Assembly (NCBI RefSeq): GCF_030732865.1
Contig: NZ_JASHKB010000015.1
Coordinates: forward strand, 27,419-91,418
Direction of reading: 5' to 3'
Source of the DNA: Roseitalea sp. MMSF_3546
GTDB lineage: Bacteria; Pseudomonadota; Alphaproteobacteria; Rhizobiales; Rhizobiaceae
DNA: 64,000 nucleotides
Made by a program: the position numbers and the translations under genes. Below the pieces are notes generated by a model. It had not been told where the DNA came from. It did no database searches and was given only the letters and a program-made list of their open reading frames with translations. Numbering within the stretch: the first letter of the stretch is position 1; the number at the start of each line of letters is the position of its first letter. Shown one piece after another: positions 40,488 through 50,011 of the stretch.

Positions 40488-41771
40488 ATGCGGGTGTTGC
40501 TGATCGGATCGGGCGGTCGCGAGCATGCGCTCGCCTGGAAGCTCGCCGCTTCGCCCGATCTGCAAGCGCTGATCTGCGCGCCGGGCAATCCGGGCACCGA
40601 GGCGATCGCGACCAATGCCGTCATCGACATCGCCGATCACGGCGCGGTCGTCGATTTCTGCCGCATCCAGGGCGTTGGTCTGGTCGTGATCGGTCCGGAG
40701 GCACCGCTGGTCGCAGGGCTCGCCGATGATCTGCGCGCCGCCGGCATCGCCGCCTTCGGCCCGTCGGCGGCAGCGGCGCGGCTCGAGGGCTCGAAGGGCT
40801 TCACCAAGGATCTGTGCGCACGGTTCGGCATCCCCACGGCGGCCTATCGGCGCTTCAACAACGCGCCCAAGGCCAAGGCGTTCGCGCGGGCGCAAGGGGC
40901 GCCGGTCGTCGTCAAGGCCGACGGGCTCGCCGCCGGCAAGGGCGTGACGGTCGCCATGACGCTCGAAGAGGCGATGGCGGCGATCGAGGACTGCTTCGAG
41001 GGCGCGTTCGGCGAGGCCGGCGCCGAGGTGGTGATCGAAGAATATCTCAAGGGCGAGGAAGTCAGCTTCTTCTGCCTGTGCGACGGCCGGACCGCGCGGC
41101 CGCTCGCCTCGGCGCAGGACCACAAGCGCGTCGGCGATGGCGATACCGGCCCCAACACCGGCGGCATGGGTGCCTATTCGCCGGCGCCGATCTTCGATGA
41201 GGCGATGCAGCGCCAGGTGATGGACACGATCGTCGGACCGACCGTCGCCGAGCTGGCCGAGATGGGCTGCCCGTTCTCGGGCGTGCTTTATGCCGGGCTG
41301 ATGATCACCGCCGACGGGCCGAAGCTGATCGAGTACAATGTCCGTTTCGGCGATCCGGAATGCCAGGTGCTGATGGCGCGGCTCGACAGCGACCTGCTGA
41401 CGATCCTGATGGCGACCGCCGACGGCACGCTCGACGATGTCGATATCCGATGGCGCGACGCGGCGGCGCTGGCGGTCGTCATGTGCGCGCGCGGCTATCC
41501 GGACACCCCCGAAAAGGGCTCGGTCATCGGCGGCATCGAGGCGGCGCAGGCGATCGAGGACGTGGAATTGTTCCATGCCGGCACGGCGCGGCGCAACGAC
41601 CGGATCGTCGCCAATGGCGGGCGCGTGCTCAATCTGGTCGGCATCGGCGCCGATGTCGCGGCGGCGCGCGAGCGCGCCTATCGGGGCGTGGCGGCGATCG
41701 ATTGGCCCGAGGGCTTCTGCCGCTCCGATATCGGCTGGCGCGCGGTCGGCAGGAACAGCGCCTCAGCCTGA
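40488..41771 (+). CDS. purD: phosphoribosylamine-glycine ligase
   Basis: PurD is the second step of purine synthesis. The 427-residue ATP-grasp protein has the N-terminal [24 protein letters not shown], the ATP-grasp core [36 protein letters not shown] and the metal-binding [17 protein letters not shown]. It overlaps the 3' end of the convergent methyltransferase gene by nine bases (41763-41771). Confidence 0.97.
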   Translation: MRVLLIGSGGREHALAWKLAASPDLQALICAPGNPGTEAIATNAVIDIADHGAVVDFCRIQGVGLVVIGPEAPLVAGLADDLRAAGIAAFGPSAAAARLEGSKGFTKDLCARFGIPTAAYRRFNNAPKAKAFARAQGAPVVVKADGLAAGKGVTVAMTLEEAMAAIEDCFEGAFGEAGAEVVIEEYLKGEEVSFFCLCDGRTARPLASAQDHKRVGDGDTGPNTGGMGAYSPAPIFDEAMQRQVMDTIVGPTVAELAEMGCPFSGVLYAGLMITADGPKLIEYNVRFGDPECQVLMARLDSDLLTILMATADGTLDDVDIRWRDAAALAVVMCARGYPDTPEKGSVIGGIEAAQAIEDVELFHAGTARRNDRIVANGGRVLNLVGIGADVAAARERAYRGVAAIDWPEGFCRSDIGWRAVGRNSASA

Positions 41772-42560
41772 CATAGGCAGCGCGGCGCGGCCGTTGGTCA
41801 GCGCCTCGGCCCGCTCGGTGAGCGTGTGGCCCCGGTTCGCGTGCACGGTGAGCGAGGGCAGGATCGTCATGCGCGCCCGGCTGCCGCGGACCGCCCCGAT
41901 CAGGACGCGGTTGGCGTTCGCCTCGGTGCGCGGATGAACGGCCCGGATGGCGATGGCGCCGAACCGGCCTTCCAGCGCGCTCAGCCAATGGGCGAGCATG
42001 GAGGGGCGGACGATCAGCGCGAGCCGGCCGCCGGGCCGGCAGATTGCGGCGGCGGTGCGCATCCAGGCGGTCATCGTCTCGGCGTCGATGACATGGGCGC
42101 TCGCCCGGCCCGGCCGTGGCGAGACGCGGTCGCGCGGATCGTTGAAGGGCGGGTTGGCGATGACGCGATCGAAATGCCGGTCCGCCAGGCCTGCCGCCGC
42201 GCGCGCCTTGCCTGTCGCGGTGAGGTCGGCCTCGACGATCCGGGCACGGCCGGCCAGATGGGCGTTGTGTTCGAGGCGCAATGTCGCGCGCAGGCAACCG
42301 CCCATGACCGGATCGTTCTCCACCAGCACGGCGCGGGCCTTCGGGCACCGATTGAGGACGGCGAGACCGGCCGCCCCGGCGCCGGCCCCGAGATCGGCCA
42401 GCGTGCCGGCAAAGCCGTCCTCGACGCAGGCGGCGAGCAGCATCGCATCGAGCCCGGAGCGGTGGTGCCCGCGGGCGGGCTGGACGACGAGGAAGCCGCC
42501 GCGGTGAAAGGCATCGGTTGTGGTGGCGATGCCGCCGGTCGCCGCGTCGCTTGCGCTCAT
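41763..42560 (-). CDS. TrmN6-like methyltransferase
   Basis: A 265-residue SAM-dependent methyltransferase of the tRNA1(Val) (adenine37-N6)-methyltransferase family: the SAM motif is [16 protein letters not shown], followed by [17 protein letters not shown] and the catalytic [12 protein letters not shown], typical of N6-adenine methylation. A conserved opening [20 protein letters not shown] is also present. The upstream DUF2007 gene overlaps it by ATGA (42557-42560); the pair and the nearby polyprenyl synthase are arranged as in many relatives. Confidence 0.88.
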   Translation of the reverse strand: MSASDAATGGIATTTDAFHRGGFLVVQPARGHHRSGLDAMLLAACVEDGFAGTLADLGAGAGAAGLAVLNRCPKARAVLVENDPVMGGCLRATLRLEHNAHLAGRARIVEADLTATGKARAAAGLADRHFDRVIANPPFNDPRDRVSPRPGRASAHVIDAETMTAWMRTAAAICRPGGRLALIVRPSMLAHWLSALEGRFGAIAIRAVHPRTEANANRVLIGAVRGSRARMTILPSLTVHANRGHTLTERAEALTNGRAALPMSG

Positions 42561-42778
42561 GCCCTCAGTTCATGGCCGAGCCCGGCGTCGCGCATGATCC
42601 GGCGGGCCTGCTCGATGCGGTCGGCCTCGACCAGGATGCGCCGGGGGATCGCGCCGATCGAGCCCTCGACGATCGACATGTTCTGGTCGGCGATCATCAC
42701 GCCGATGCCCGCGTCGCGCATCAGCGCCTCGACGAAGGACAAGGTGACGGCATTGTTGGTGCGCATGAGTTCTTCCAC
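42557..42778 (-). CDS. DUF2007 domain protein
   Basis: A 73-residue protein made of one DUF2007 domain (putative signal-transducing protein): MEELMRTNNAVTLSFVEALM, then DAGIGVMIADQNMSIVEGSI and RRILVEADRIEQARRIMRDA. The fold resembles the PII-like ferredoxin fold; the ligand is unknown. It is translationally coupled to the methyltransferase gene and divergent from the polyprenyl diphosphate synthase gene. Confidence 0.88.
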   Translation of the reverse strand: MEELMRTNNAVTLSFVEALMRDAGIGVMIADQNMSIVEGSIGAIPRRILVEADRIEQARRIMRDAGLGHELRA

Positions 42779-42926
42779 GTCTTCCGGTTACGACGTTGCG
42801 AGGCGCCGGGCAAGCGCCGCGCGTTCACGACCGTGACAAGCGCCGTGGCCGGCACGTGCCAATTCGCCGCTTGCCGCCCGGGGGGCTTGCGCCTAGTTTG
42901 CGCGCAAAAAGTCGAGGAGAGCGGGC

Positions 42927-43934
42927 GTGGGTGTCGCGGTTTCGGTCACACAAGAACAAGCAGGCATCGGCGCGCTCGCCGCGCTGGCGAGGCCGGGCAT
43001 GGAGCGCGTCAACGCGCTGATCCTCGAGAAGGCCGGCTCGGACGTGCAGATGATCCCCGAAGTGGCCAACCATCTGATCAATTCGGGCGGCAAGCGGCTG
43101 CGGCCGATGCTGACCATCGCCGGCGCGGAAATGTTCGGCTATCGCGGCGACGGCCATGTCAAGCTCGCCGCCAGCGTCGAGTTCATGCATACCGCCACGC
43201 TGCTGCACGACGACGTTGTCGACGAGAGCGACCGGCGCCGGTCCAAGCCGACCGCGCGCATGATCTGGGGCAACCAGGCGAGCGTGCTGGTCGGCGACTT
43301 CCTGCTCGGCCAGGCCTTTCGCATGATGGTCGATGTCGGCTCGATGGACGCGCTCGACGTTTTGTCCACCGCCTCGGCGATCATCGCCGAGGGCGAGGTG
43401 ATGCAGCTTGCGGCGGCCAAGAGCCTTGCGACCACCGAAGAGGACTATCTGGCCGTCATCAAGGCCAAAACGGCCGCGTTGTTCCTGGCGGCGGCCGAGG
43501 TGGGACCGATCGTGGCGGGCGCATCGCCGGAGGCGCGCGTCGCCATGCGCGAGTACGGGCTCAGCCTGGGCCTGGCGTTCCAGCTCGTCGACGACGTTCT
43601 CGACTATGGCGGCAATGCGGGCGAACTGGGCAAGAATGTCGGCGACGATTTCCGCGAGGGCAAGGTCACCCTGCCGGTGATCCTCGCCCATCAACGAGGC
43701 GATGCCGACGAACGCGCATTCTGGAAGGCGAGCATCGAGGACGGCCACAATGACGACGGCCGCCTGCGCCGGGCGCGCACCCTGCTCGATACCCATGGCG
43801 CGCTGGCCGACACCATCGCGCGCGCCCGCCAGTACGGCGCGGCGGCAAGCGACGCGCTCGCCCCGCTGCCCGCCGGCGCCCACAAGAACGCGCTGCTCGA
43901 CGTGGTCGACTTCTGCATCTCGCGGCTCAACTGA
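42927..43934 (+). CDS. ispB: polyprenyl (octa/decaprenyl) diphosphate synthase
   Basis: This trans-prenyltransferase makes the long isoprenoid chain for ubiquinone. The 335-residue protein has INSGGKRLRPMLTI, the first aspartate-rich motif in HTATLLHDDVVDESD and the second in LAFQLVDDVLDYGG. Chain length (C40 or C50) cannot be told from motifs alone; alphaproteobacteria often make C50. The GTG at 42927 has GAGGAGA just upstream. The name ispB is used for the family; sdsA or ddsA would fit too. Confidence 0.92.
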   Translation: MGVAVSVTQEQAGIGALAALARPGMERVNALILEKAGSDVQMIPEVANHLINSGGKRLRPMLTIAGAEMFGYRGDGHVKLAASVEFMHTATLLHDDVVDESDRRRSKPTARMIWGNQASVLVGDFLLGQAFRMMVDVGSMDALDVLSTASAIIAEGEVMQLAAAKSLATTEEDYLAVIKAKTAALFLAAAEVGPIVAGASPEARVAMREYGLSLGLAFQLVDDVLDYGGNAGELGKNVGDDFREGKVTLPVILAHQRGDADERAFWKASIEDGHNDDGRLRRARTLLDTHGALADTIARARQYGAAASDALAPLPAGAHKNALLDVVDFCISRLN

Positions 43935-44048
43935 CCGTGAAACCGGCGCGACATTTGTCCCGCCGGGCCGATTGCGGGGCCACCACAAAACGGTCATTGT
44001 GACCGCTACTGCTTCGATCTGCGCCAACAAGGAACCGGTTCTGCTGCG

Positions 44049-45854
44049 ATGATGGCCACCAAACGCTTTCCCACCCGCGTCGCGATCGCGGCCTGCCTGA
44101 TTGTCGCGGTCGCCGGCACCGGCGCCGCCCAGGCGCGCGCCGACACGCCCGACACGGCCTCCACGCGCTCGTTCGCCGGCGCCTATCTGGCCGCCAACGC
44201 CGCGCGCGGCGACTTCGATTTCGACGCGGCCTCGCGCTACTACATGCAGGCGCTGCGGTTCGACCCGCAAAACGAATCGCTGCAGCGCGAGCTGATGATC
44301 GCGCTGGTCACCGATGGCCAGGTCGAAGCGGCGATCCCCTATGCGAGGGCGCTCAAGGACAGCCGCGACTCCGAGCGCGTGGCGCGGCTGGTGCTCGGCG
44401 TCGACGCTGTGCGCGACGGCCGCTATGGCGATGCCGAGCCGCTGCTGATCCTTTATGTGGAGAACGAACTGGAGCGGCTTCTGACGGGCGTCATGCGGGC
44501 CTGGGCGCGCCATGGCGCCGGCGATACGCAGGGCGCGCTGTCGCTGCTCGACGAGCTTTCGGGTCCGGAATGGTACGCGCTGTTCGTCGCCTATCATGGC
44601 GGGCTCATCGCCGATGCGGCCGGCCTTGCCGAAGACGCCGAGCGGCGATTTGAGGACGCGCTCAACAATTCCGCCGGCGGCAGCGCCTCGCCGCTGACCT
44701 ATATCCGCCTGGCCGCCGCGCACGCGCGGTTCCTGGCGCGGCAAGGGCGGGTTCAGGAAGCCGCCGAGATCATCGAGCGCGGGCTGGGCATCGCGCCCAA
44801 CAATCCCGACCTTCTGGTGCTGCGCCAGACCATCGATCTTTCCGACGGTGCCGGCGCGCCCATCGGCTCGGCGGCGCGCGGGGTGGCCGAGATCCTGCTC
44901 AATCTGGGTTCGGCGATCAATCGCGACGGCGCCGAGGAATTCGCCGCGCTCTATCTGGAACTGGCGCGTTCGGCCGCGCCCGGCGAACCGCAGATCCTGT
45001 TCGAGCTCGGCACCATCGCCGAACGGCTCGGCCAGCCGGAAAAGGCAATCGGCTACTATGCGGAAATCGACGAGGAGGCCCCGCTGGCCCATATCGCGGC
45101 GCTGCAGCGGGGTCTTGCCCTGTCCGATCTGGGGCGCGACGACGAGGCAAAGGCGACGCTCGGCAAGCTCATCGCGGAGAACCCGACCGATTTTCGCGGC
45201 TATCTGGCCCTTGGGGGCGTGCACGCCTCGCTCAGGGAGTTCGAGGAGGCCGCCAGCGTCTATGAGCGCGCCATCGAGACGATGGATCTCGATGATCCGC
45301 GCTTCTGGCAGTTGCACTACAGGCTCGGCATCGCCTATGAGCGCACCGACCGCTGGCCGGAAGCCGAGCGCGTGTTCAAGTACACGCTCACCCTGTCGCC
45401 CGACCAGCCCGATGTCCTCAACTATCTGGGCTATTCCTGGATCGACATGAGCATGCATCTCGACGAGGGCATCGAGATGATCCGCAAGGCGGTCGAGCAG
45501 CGCCCGCGCGACGGCTACATCGTCGATTCGCTGGGCTGGGCCTATTATCGTCTGGGCGAGTTCGACAAGGCCGTCGAGCATCTGGAGCGCGCCACCGAGC
45601 TGCGGCCGCGCGATGCGATCATCAACGACCATCTGGGCGATGCCTACTGGCGCGTCGGCCGCATGCTCGAGGCGACCTATCAGTGGTCGCGCGTGCTCGG
45701 CATGGAAATGGACGAGGAGGACCTCGCCCTGGTACGCGCCAAGCTCGAGGCGGCGCAGACACCGGACATCGAACCGGCCATCGCCACCAGCCGGGTCGAT
45801 GAAGGCGCGGCCGAGCAGGCCGAGGCCACCGCGCCCACCGACAATGACGGCTGA
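44049..45854 (+). CDS. tetratricopeptide repeat protein
   Basis: A 601-residue exported protein with a signal peptide (cleavage near AQARADT) and TPR-like helical repeats along nearly its whole length; the clearest ones are at residues about 375-560, such as FRGYLALGGVHASLREFEEA and DGYIVDSLGWAYYRLGEFDK. It is probably periplasmic or outer-membrane associated and serves as a scaffold. It lies between the polyprenyl synthase and ispE, a neighbourhood kept in many relatives. The ATG pair at 44049 follows AAGGAA at a rather long distance. Confidence 0.88.
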   Translation: MMATKRFPTRVAIAACLIVAVAGTGAAQARADTPDTASTRSFAGAYLAANAARGDFDFDAASRYYMQALRFDPQNESLQRELMIALVTDGQVEAAIPYARALKDSRDSERVARLVLGVDAVRDGRYGDAEPLLILYVENELERLLTGVMRAWARHGAGDTQGALSLLDELSGPEWYALFVAYHGGLIADAAGLAEDAERRFEDALNNSAGGSASPLTYIRLAAAHARFLARQGRVQEAAEIIERGLGIAPNNPDLLVLRQTIDLSDGAGAPIGSAARGVAEILLNLGSAINRDGAEEFAALYLELARSAAPGEPQILFELGTIAERLGQPEKAIGYYAEIDEEAPLAHIAALQRGLALSDLGRDDEAKATLGKLIAENPTDFRGYLALGGVHASLREFEEAASVYERAIETMDLDDPRFWQLHYRLGIAYERTDRWPEAERVFKYTLTLSPDQPDVLNYLGYSWIDMSMHLDEGIEMIRKAVEQRPRDGYIVDSLGWAYYRLGEFDKAVEHLERATELRPRDAIINDHLGDAYWRVGRMLEATYQWSRVLGMEMDEEDLALVRAKLEAAQTPDIEPAIATSRVDEGAAEQAEATAPTDNDG

Positions 45855-45875
45855 CCGGGCGGCCCGCCCCGGCCG

Positions 45876-46811
45876 ATGATGACCGACGGGGCGGAGCGGA
45901 GCGCCATCGCTCCGGCCAAGATCAATCTGTGCCTGCACGTCACCGGCCGGCGCGCCGACGGCTATCACCTGATCGACAGCCTTGTCGTCTTTGCCGACGG
46001 TGCGGCGGCCGACCGGCTCACCCTGACGCCGGCGGAAAGCGACCGGCTCGCCATCGACGGCCCCTTTTCCGGGCCGCTGCGGCACGATGGGTTGGCCGAC
46101 AATCTGGTCGCCCGGGCCCGCGACTGGCTGCGCGCGCGGATCGAGGCCGAGGGCGGCGCGGCCGCGCCGGTGGCGCTTGCCCTGGACAAGCGCCTGCCCG
46201 TCGCCTCGGGCATCGGCGGCGGATCGGCCGACGCGGCGGCCGCCCTGCGGCTTCTCGCCGCGCACTGGGCCTTTCCGTGCGCCACGCTCGGCGATGCGAC
46301 GGCCGAGATCGCGACGGCGCTCGGCGCCGATGTGCCCATGTGTCTTGCCGGCCAGCCCGCGATCGCGCGCGGGATCGGCGATGACCTCTCGCCGGTCACG
46401 GGCCTGCCCGCGCTGCCGGCGGTGCTGGTCAATCCGGGCATCGCGGTGTCGACGCGGGCGGTGTTCGCCGGGCTCGCGCAACCGGGCAACGCGCCCCTGC
46501 CGGCGATGCCGACGAAGGTTGACAGCGCCCCGACCCTCGCGCGCTGGCTCGCCCGATCGACCCGCAACGACCTTCAGGCGCCGGCGAGCGAACGCGCAAC
46601 GCCCATCGGCGATTGCCTGGCCGCGCTCGCGCGCAGTGGCGCGATGCTCGCGCGCATGTCCGGATCGGGCGCGACCTGCTTCGGCCTTTACGGTTCGCCC
46701 TCCGAGGCGGCGACGGCGGCGCGCGCCATCGCTCTTGCCGAGCCGGGCTGGTGGGTGCAAGTGAGCGAACTCAACCGCCCAACCGCACGATCCGGAGCGA
46801 ACCCGACATGA
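45876..46811 (+). CDS. ispE: 4-diphosphocytidyl-2-C-methyl-D-erythritol kinase
   Basis: IspE is the fourth enzyme of the MEP pathway. The 311-residue GHMP kinase has the opening APAKINLCLHVTGRRADGYH, the ATP-binding glycine loop LPVASGIGGGSADAAAALR and the C-terminal ARMSGSGATCFGLYG. The start is one of two adjacent ATGs at 45876. The stop overlaps the moaB ATG (ATGA at 46808-46811). Confidence 0.96.
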   Translation: MMTDGAERSAIAPAKINLCLHVTGRRADGYHLIDSLVVFADGAAADRLTLTPAESDRLAIDGPFSGPLRHDGLADNLVARARDWLRARIEAEGGAAAPVALALDKRLPVASGIGGGSADAAAALRLLAAHWAFPCATLGDATAEIATALGADVPMCLAGQPAIARGIGDDLSPVTGLPALPAVLVNPGIAVSTRAVFAGLAQPGNAPLPAMPTKVDSAPTLARWLARSTRNDLQAPASERATPIGDCLAALARSGAMLARMSGSGATCFGLYGSPSEAATAARAIALAEPGWWVQVSELNRPTARSGANPT

Positions 46812-47356
46812 CCGGCATCGACGAAACCCGACCCTTCATCGCCCTGACCATCGCCGTGCTGACGGTTTCCGACACGCGCACGTTCGAAGACGACCGGTCG
46901 GGGACCACGCTGACCGAGCGCATCGCAGCGGCCGGCCACCGGGTCGGCGACCGTGCGATCGCGACCGACGATGCCGACCGTATCGCCGGGCGCGTGAAGG
47001 CGTGGGCCGCCGATCCGTCGATCGACGTGGTCATCACCACCGGCGGAACGGGCTTTACCGGCCGCGACGTGACGCCCGAGGCCATCGAGCCGCTGTTCGA
47101 CAAGCGGATGGACGGGTTCGGACAGCTCTTCCACCGCATCTCGTTCGACAAGATCGGCACCTCGACGATCCAGTCGCGCGCGACGGCGGGGCTGGTCGGG
47201 ACCACTTTCGTCTTCGTGCTGCCGGGCTCGCCGGGCGCTTGCAAGGACGCCTGGGACGGCATCCTGAAAGCCCAGCTCGACTACCGGCACATGCCGTGCA
47301 ACTTCGTCGAGATCATGCCGCGGCTCGACGAGCACCTCAGGCGCGGCGGCCGCTGA
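46808..47356 (+). CDS. moaB: molybdenum cofactor biosynthesis protein B
   Basis: A 182-residue MoaB/Mog-type protein involved in adenylylation of molybdopterin during cofactor synthesis. It has the MPT-binding motif VITTGGTGFTGRDVTPEAIE and the later FVLPGSPGACKDAWDGIL. The ATG at 46808 overlaps the ispE stop. The cofactor is required by the formate dehydrogenase encoded at the right edge of the window. Confidence 0.94.
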   Translation: MTGIDETRPFIALTIAVLTVSDTRTFEDDRSGTTLTERIAAAGHRVGDRAIATDDADRIAGRVKAWAADPSIDVVITTGGTGFTGRDVTPEAIEPLFDKRMDGFGQLFHRISFDKIGTSTIQSRATAGLVGTTFVFVLPGSPGACKDAWDGILKAQLDYRHMPCNFVEIMPRLDEHLRRGGR

Positions 47357-47362
47357 GGCGGA

Positions 47363-47890
47363 TCAATGGCGCGGCGAAAGGGCCGCCGGCAGCGTGCGCA
47401 CGGCAAGACCGCGCGGCAGCGCCCCGAGCGGCCGTCCATCGCCTGACAGCGCGCTCGCCTGCGCCCTGGAGATCAGAAAGCCGCGGGCGAAGGGCCGGGC
47501 CGGCACGCGCGGCCCCCAGAGCCGCCGCCACCAATTGGCCGCCGGGTCGGGCGCGATGCGAAAGCGGGCGGCGCCGGAGGCGCGCGTTGCCGCGTTGATG
47601 TGATCCTCGACGGCGTCGATCCACGCGCCCACCGGGCGGGCACCGGCTTCGAGCACCAGCACCCATGTGCCGCGCATCTGCGCCAGAAGATCGGGCAGGT
47701 GCGCCGCCTCCGCCCGGCAATAACGGCAGCCGGCCACTTCGGCCACGCGCCGCTGTTCGCCGTCATCGGCGCCGTCGAGCACGATGACTTCGACAATGGC
47801 GCCGCTGACCGCGTGGCGCACCAGAACGGCCAGCGTCTGGGCCAGCCGCTCATCGTCGCCGGCCATTGTGGGGATCACGACCGTAAGCAT
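47363..47890 (-). CDS. short glycosyltransferase family 2-like protein
   Basis: A 175-residue protein that resembles the first half of GT-A glycosyltransferases: MLTVVIPTMAGDDERLAQTL, then IVEVIVLDGADDGEQRRVAE and LLAQMRGTWVLVLEAGARP in place of the normal DxD region. The metal-binding DxD is not clear, and the protein is much shorter than active family members, so it may be inactive or have another role. It converges on moaB with a six-base gap and is divergent from the radical SAM gene. Confidence 0.72.
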   Translation of the reverse strand: MLTVVIPTMAGDDERLAQTLAVLVRHAVSGAIVEVIVLDGADDGEQRRVAEVAGCRYCRAEAAHLPDLLAQMRGTWVLVLEAGARPVGAWIDAVEDHINAATRASGAARFRIAPDPAANWWRRLWGPRVPARPFARGFLISRAQASALSGDGRPLGALPRGLAVRTLPAALSPRH

Positions 47891-47939
47891 GGCACCGGCC
47901 TACTGCATGTCACCGGGCAAGGCAAAATCGGGCAAATTT

Positions 47940-47954
47940 GTTCTTGTAATGTTC
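47940..47954 (+). promoter_or_regulatory. LexA (SOS) box
   Basis: GTTCTTGTAATGTTC at 47940-47954 matches the alphaproteobacterial LexA site GTTC-N7-GTTC exactly. It lies 50 bases upstream of the GTG start of the radical SAM gene and 49 bases upstream of the divergent glycosyltransferase-like gene. The match is visible; LexA control is inferred. Confidence 0.75.
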
Positions 47955-48004
47955 CTGCGCGTCGGCTAGGAATATTGTCAGTTCCGAATGATAGGAGAGC
48001 CGAG

Positions 48005-49168
48005 GTGAAGGCAATCGCGACAGCCGACAGGCTCGCGGGGCACGGCAACGCCGAAGACGGCGTGGCCCGGGCCAACGGGCATATCGAAGGGTCGGGCCTG
48101 CGGCTCGCCGAAAGGCGCGTGCGCGGCCGGGCCAGCGCCATCAATCCGGCGGGCCGGTTCGAGGCGCTCAGTCGCGTCGACGTCGACGATGGCTGGCATA
48201 GCCTGGAGGACCTGCCGCCATTCAAGACCGAGGTGCAGGTGGAGCGGGCGCGCACCATCATCACGCGCAACGATTCGCCCGATATCGGCTTTGACCGGTC
48301 CATCAACCCCTATCGCGGCTGCGAGCATGGCTGCGTCTACTGCTTTGCACGGCCGACCCATGCCTATGCGGGCATGTCGGCGGGCGTCGACTTCGAATCG
48401 CGGCTGTTCGTCAAGCCAGATGCGGCGCAGCTGCTCGAGCGCGAACTGTCGCGGCCGGGCTACAAGGTGCGGCCGCTGGCCATCGGCACCAACACCGATC
48501 CCTATCAGCCGATCGAGCGGCAGTGGCTGGTCATGCGGTCGATCCTGGAGGTGCTGGAGCGCTACAACCATCCCGTCGGCATCGTCACCAAGTCGGCGCT
48601 GGTGGTGCGCGATGCGGACATTCTGGGCCGGATGGCCGAAAAGGGCCTGGCCAAGGTGGCGCTTTCGGTCACCACGCTCGACCGGCGCCTGGCGCGAACC
48701 ATGGAGCCGCGAGCATCGACGCCGACCAGGCGGCTCGAGGCCATCGGCGCGCTCAATGCGGCCGGCGTTCCGGCGTCGGTGATGGTCGCGCCGGTCATCC
48801 CGGGGCTGAACGATCACGAGATCGAGCGCATTCTCGACGCGGCGGCGGCAATGGGCGCGGTGCAGGCGGGCTATGTGCTGCTGCGGCTGCCGCTGGAAGT
48901 GGCGCCGGTGTTCAAGGAATGGCTGCTGCGGCACTATCCGGAGCGCTACCGGCACGTGATGAATCTCGTGCGCTCCATGCGCGGCGGCAAGGACTATGAT
49001 GCGCGCTGGAAAACGCGCATGCGCGGCACCGGCCCCTATGCCTGGCAGATCGGCCGGCGGGTGGAGATGACCTGCAAGCGGCTGAAGCTGAACACCCGCG
49101 CCCGGCAATTGCGCACCGATCTTTTCGTGCGTCCGGCCGCCAGGGGCGAGCAGTTGGCCTTGTTGTAG
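48005..49168 (+). CDS. PA0069-family radical SAM protein
   Basis: A 387-residue radical SAM enzyme (COG1533, related to spore photoproduct lyase-like proteins). The iron-sulphur motif is in YRGCEHGCVYCFARPTH, with spacing CxxxCxxC. Further conserved stretches are LAIGTNTDPYQPIERQW, VGIVTKSALVVRDADIL and VMVAPVIPGLNDHEIER. The GTG at 48005 has AGGAGAG five bases upstream. The substrate is unknown; the LexA box upstream points to a DNA-damage role. The N-terminal 40 residues are poorly conserved in appearance. Confidence 0.9.
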   Translation: MKAIATADRLAGHGNAEDGVARANGHIEGSGLRLAERRVRGRASAINPAGRFEALSRVDVDDGWHSLEDLPPFKTEVQVERARTIITRNDSPDIGFDRSINPYRGCEHGCVYCFARPTHAYAGMSAGVDFESRLFVKPDAAQLLERELSRPGYKVRPLAIGTNTDPYQPIERQWLVMRSILEVLERYNHPVGIVTKSALVVRDADILGRMAEKGLAKVALSVTTLDRRLARTMEPRASTPTRRLEAIGALNAAGVPASVMVAPVIPGLNDHEIERILDAAAAMGAVQAGYVLLRLPLEVAPVFKEWLLRHYPERYRHVMNLVRSMRGGKDYDARWKTRMRGTGPYAWQIGRRVEMTCKRLKLNTRARQLRTDLFVRPAARGEQLALL

Positions 49169-49210
49169 CAACCGCAATCCGGCCCGCCTGTCCCCGCCCG
49201 GGCCGGTCGG

Positions 49211-49263
49211 GGCCCGTCCGGCAAGGTGAACCGCCCCTCACCCGGCTTCGCCAGAGACGGGCC
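49211..49263. repeat. possible inverted-repeat remnant upstream of rnhB
   Basis: GGCCCGTC at 49211-49218 pairs with GACGGGCC at 49256-49263 around 37 bases that include CCCCTCACCCGGCTTCGCC, a style of sequence common in rhizobial intergenic repeats. It may be a degenerate palindromic element or simply a hairpin. Confidence 0.3.
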
Positions 49264-49299
49264 TTGCGGAGAATCGGTCGCCATGCTTGACCATGGCCC

Positions 49300-49989
49300 A
49301 TGGCGCGCGTGCGAACCGATTCTCCGCCTCTTTTCACCGACGGGCCTGCGGCGCCCGACGACCGCTTCGAGCGCGCGCTCGCCCGGTCGGGCTGCGCCTG
49401 CATCTGCGGCGTCGACGAGGCCGGACGCGGACCGTTGGCCGGGCCGGTGGTCGCCGCGGCGGTCATCCTGGATGCCGGCACGCCCGTGAACGGGCTGGCC
49501 GATTCCAAGGTGCTGACCCCCGTGCGGCGCGCCGAACTGTTCGATGCGATCATGGCCGGCGCGCGCGGGGTGGCCATCGCCAGCCGCTGCGCGGCGACGA
49601 TCGACCGCAGCGACATCCGCAAGGCGAGCCTTGAGGCGATGCGCGGCTGCATCTGCGCGATCACGCCGCATTCGGACGGTGCGCTGTGTGACGGCCGGGA
49701 CGTGCCCGAAAACCTGCCGCCGGCGCTGCTGGCAAGGGCGCTGGTGGGCGGCGACGGGCTGTCGGTCTCGGTGGCGGCGGCCTCGATCGTCGCCAAGGTC
49801 ACGCGCGACCGCATGATGGAGCGGCTGTGCGGCGCCCATCCCCATTACGGCTTCTCCGCGCACAAGGGCTACAGCGTCGCCAGCCATCGCGTCGCCATCG
49901 GACTGCACGGCGGCGTCGAGCGGATCCACCGCTTCAGCTTCCGGCCGCTGGCCGCTCATGAAAAAGCCGCGCCCAAGGGCGCGGCCTGA
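49300..49989 (+). CDS. rnhB: ribonuclease HII
   Basis: RNase HII removes ribonucleotides and RNA primers from DNA. The 229-residue protein has the catalytic CGVDEAGRGPLAGPVVAAAV, then LADSKVLTPVRRAELF, SVSVAAASIVAKVTRDRMM and HYGFSAHKGYSVASH, with the four acidic residues in place. The last codons (KAAPKGAA) are formed by a GC-rich hairpin that also serves the opposite-strand ATP operon as a terminator. It faces atpF, the usual rhizobial arrangement. Confidence 0.96.
   Translation: MARVRTDSPPLFTDGPAAPDDRFERALARSGCACICGVDEAGRGPLAGPVVAAAVILDAGTPVNGLADSKVLTPVRRAELFDAIMAGARGVAIASRCAATIDRSDIRKASLEAMRGCICAITPHSDGALCDGRDVPENLPPALLARALVGGDGLSVSVAAASIVAKVTRDRMMERLCGAHPHYGFSAHKGYSVASHRVAIGLHGGVERIHRFSFRPLAAHEKAAPKGAA
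49961..49986 (-). terminator. intrinsic terminator of the atp (F0) operon, inside the rnhB 3' end
   Basis: On the minus strand GCCGCGCCC pairs with GGGCGCGGC (49985-49977 with 49974-49966), followed at once by TTTTT (49965-49961). This is a textbook intrinsic terminator about 26 bases after the atpF stop, and it lies wholly within the rnhB coding sequence. Confidence 0.8.
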
Positions 49990-50011
49990 CGCGTCCGCGC
50001 GGCGCGCGCAT

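Noticed and set aside
42825..46760. An open frame of 1311 codons on the minus strand
   Set aside because: It is antisense to ispB, the TPR gene and ispE, all of which have clear protein motifs. GC-rich codon bias leaves the opposite strand open; the frame shows no domain.
47363..47890. Glycosyltransferase-like gene as a truncated pseudogene
   Set aside because: It is short and lacks a clear DxD motif, but the frame is intact and no lost remainder is visible next to it, so it is kept as a gene.
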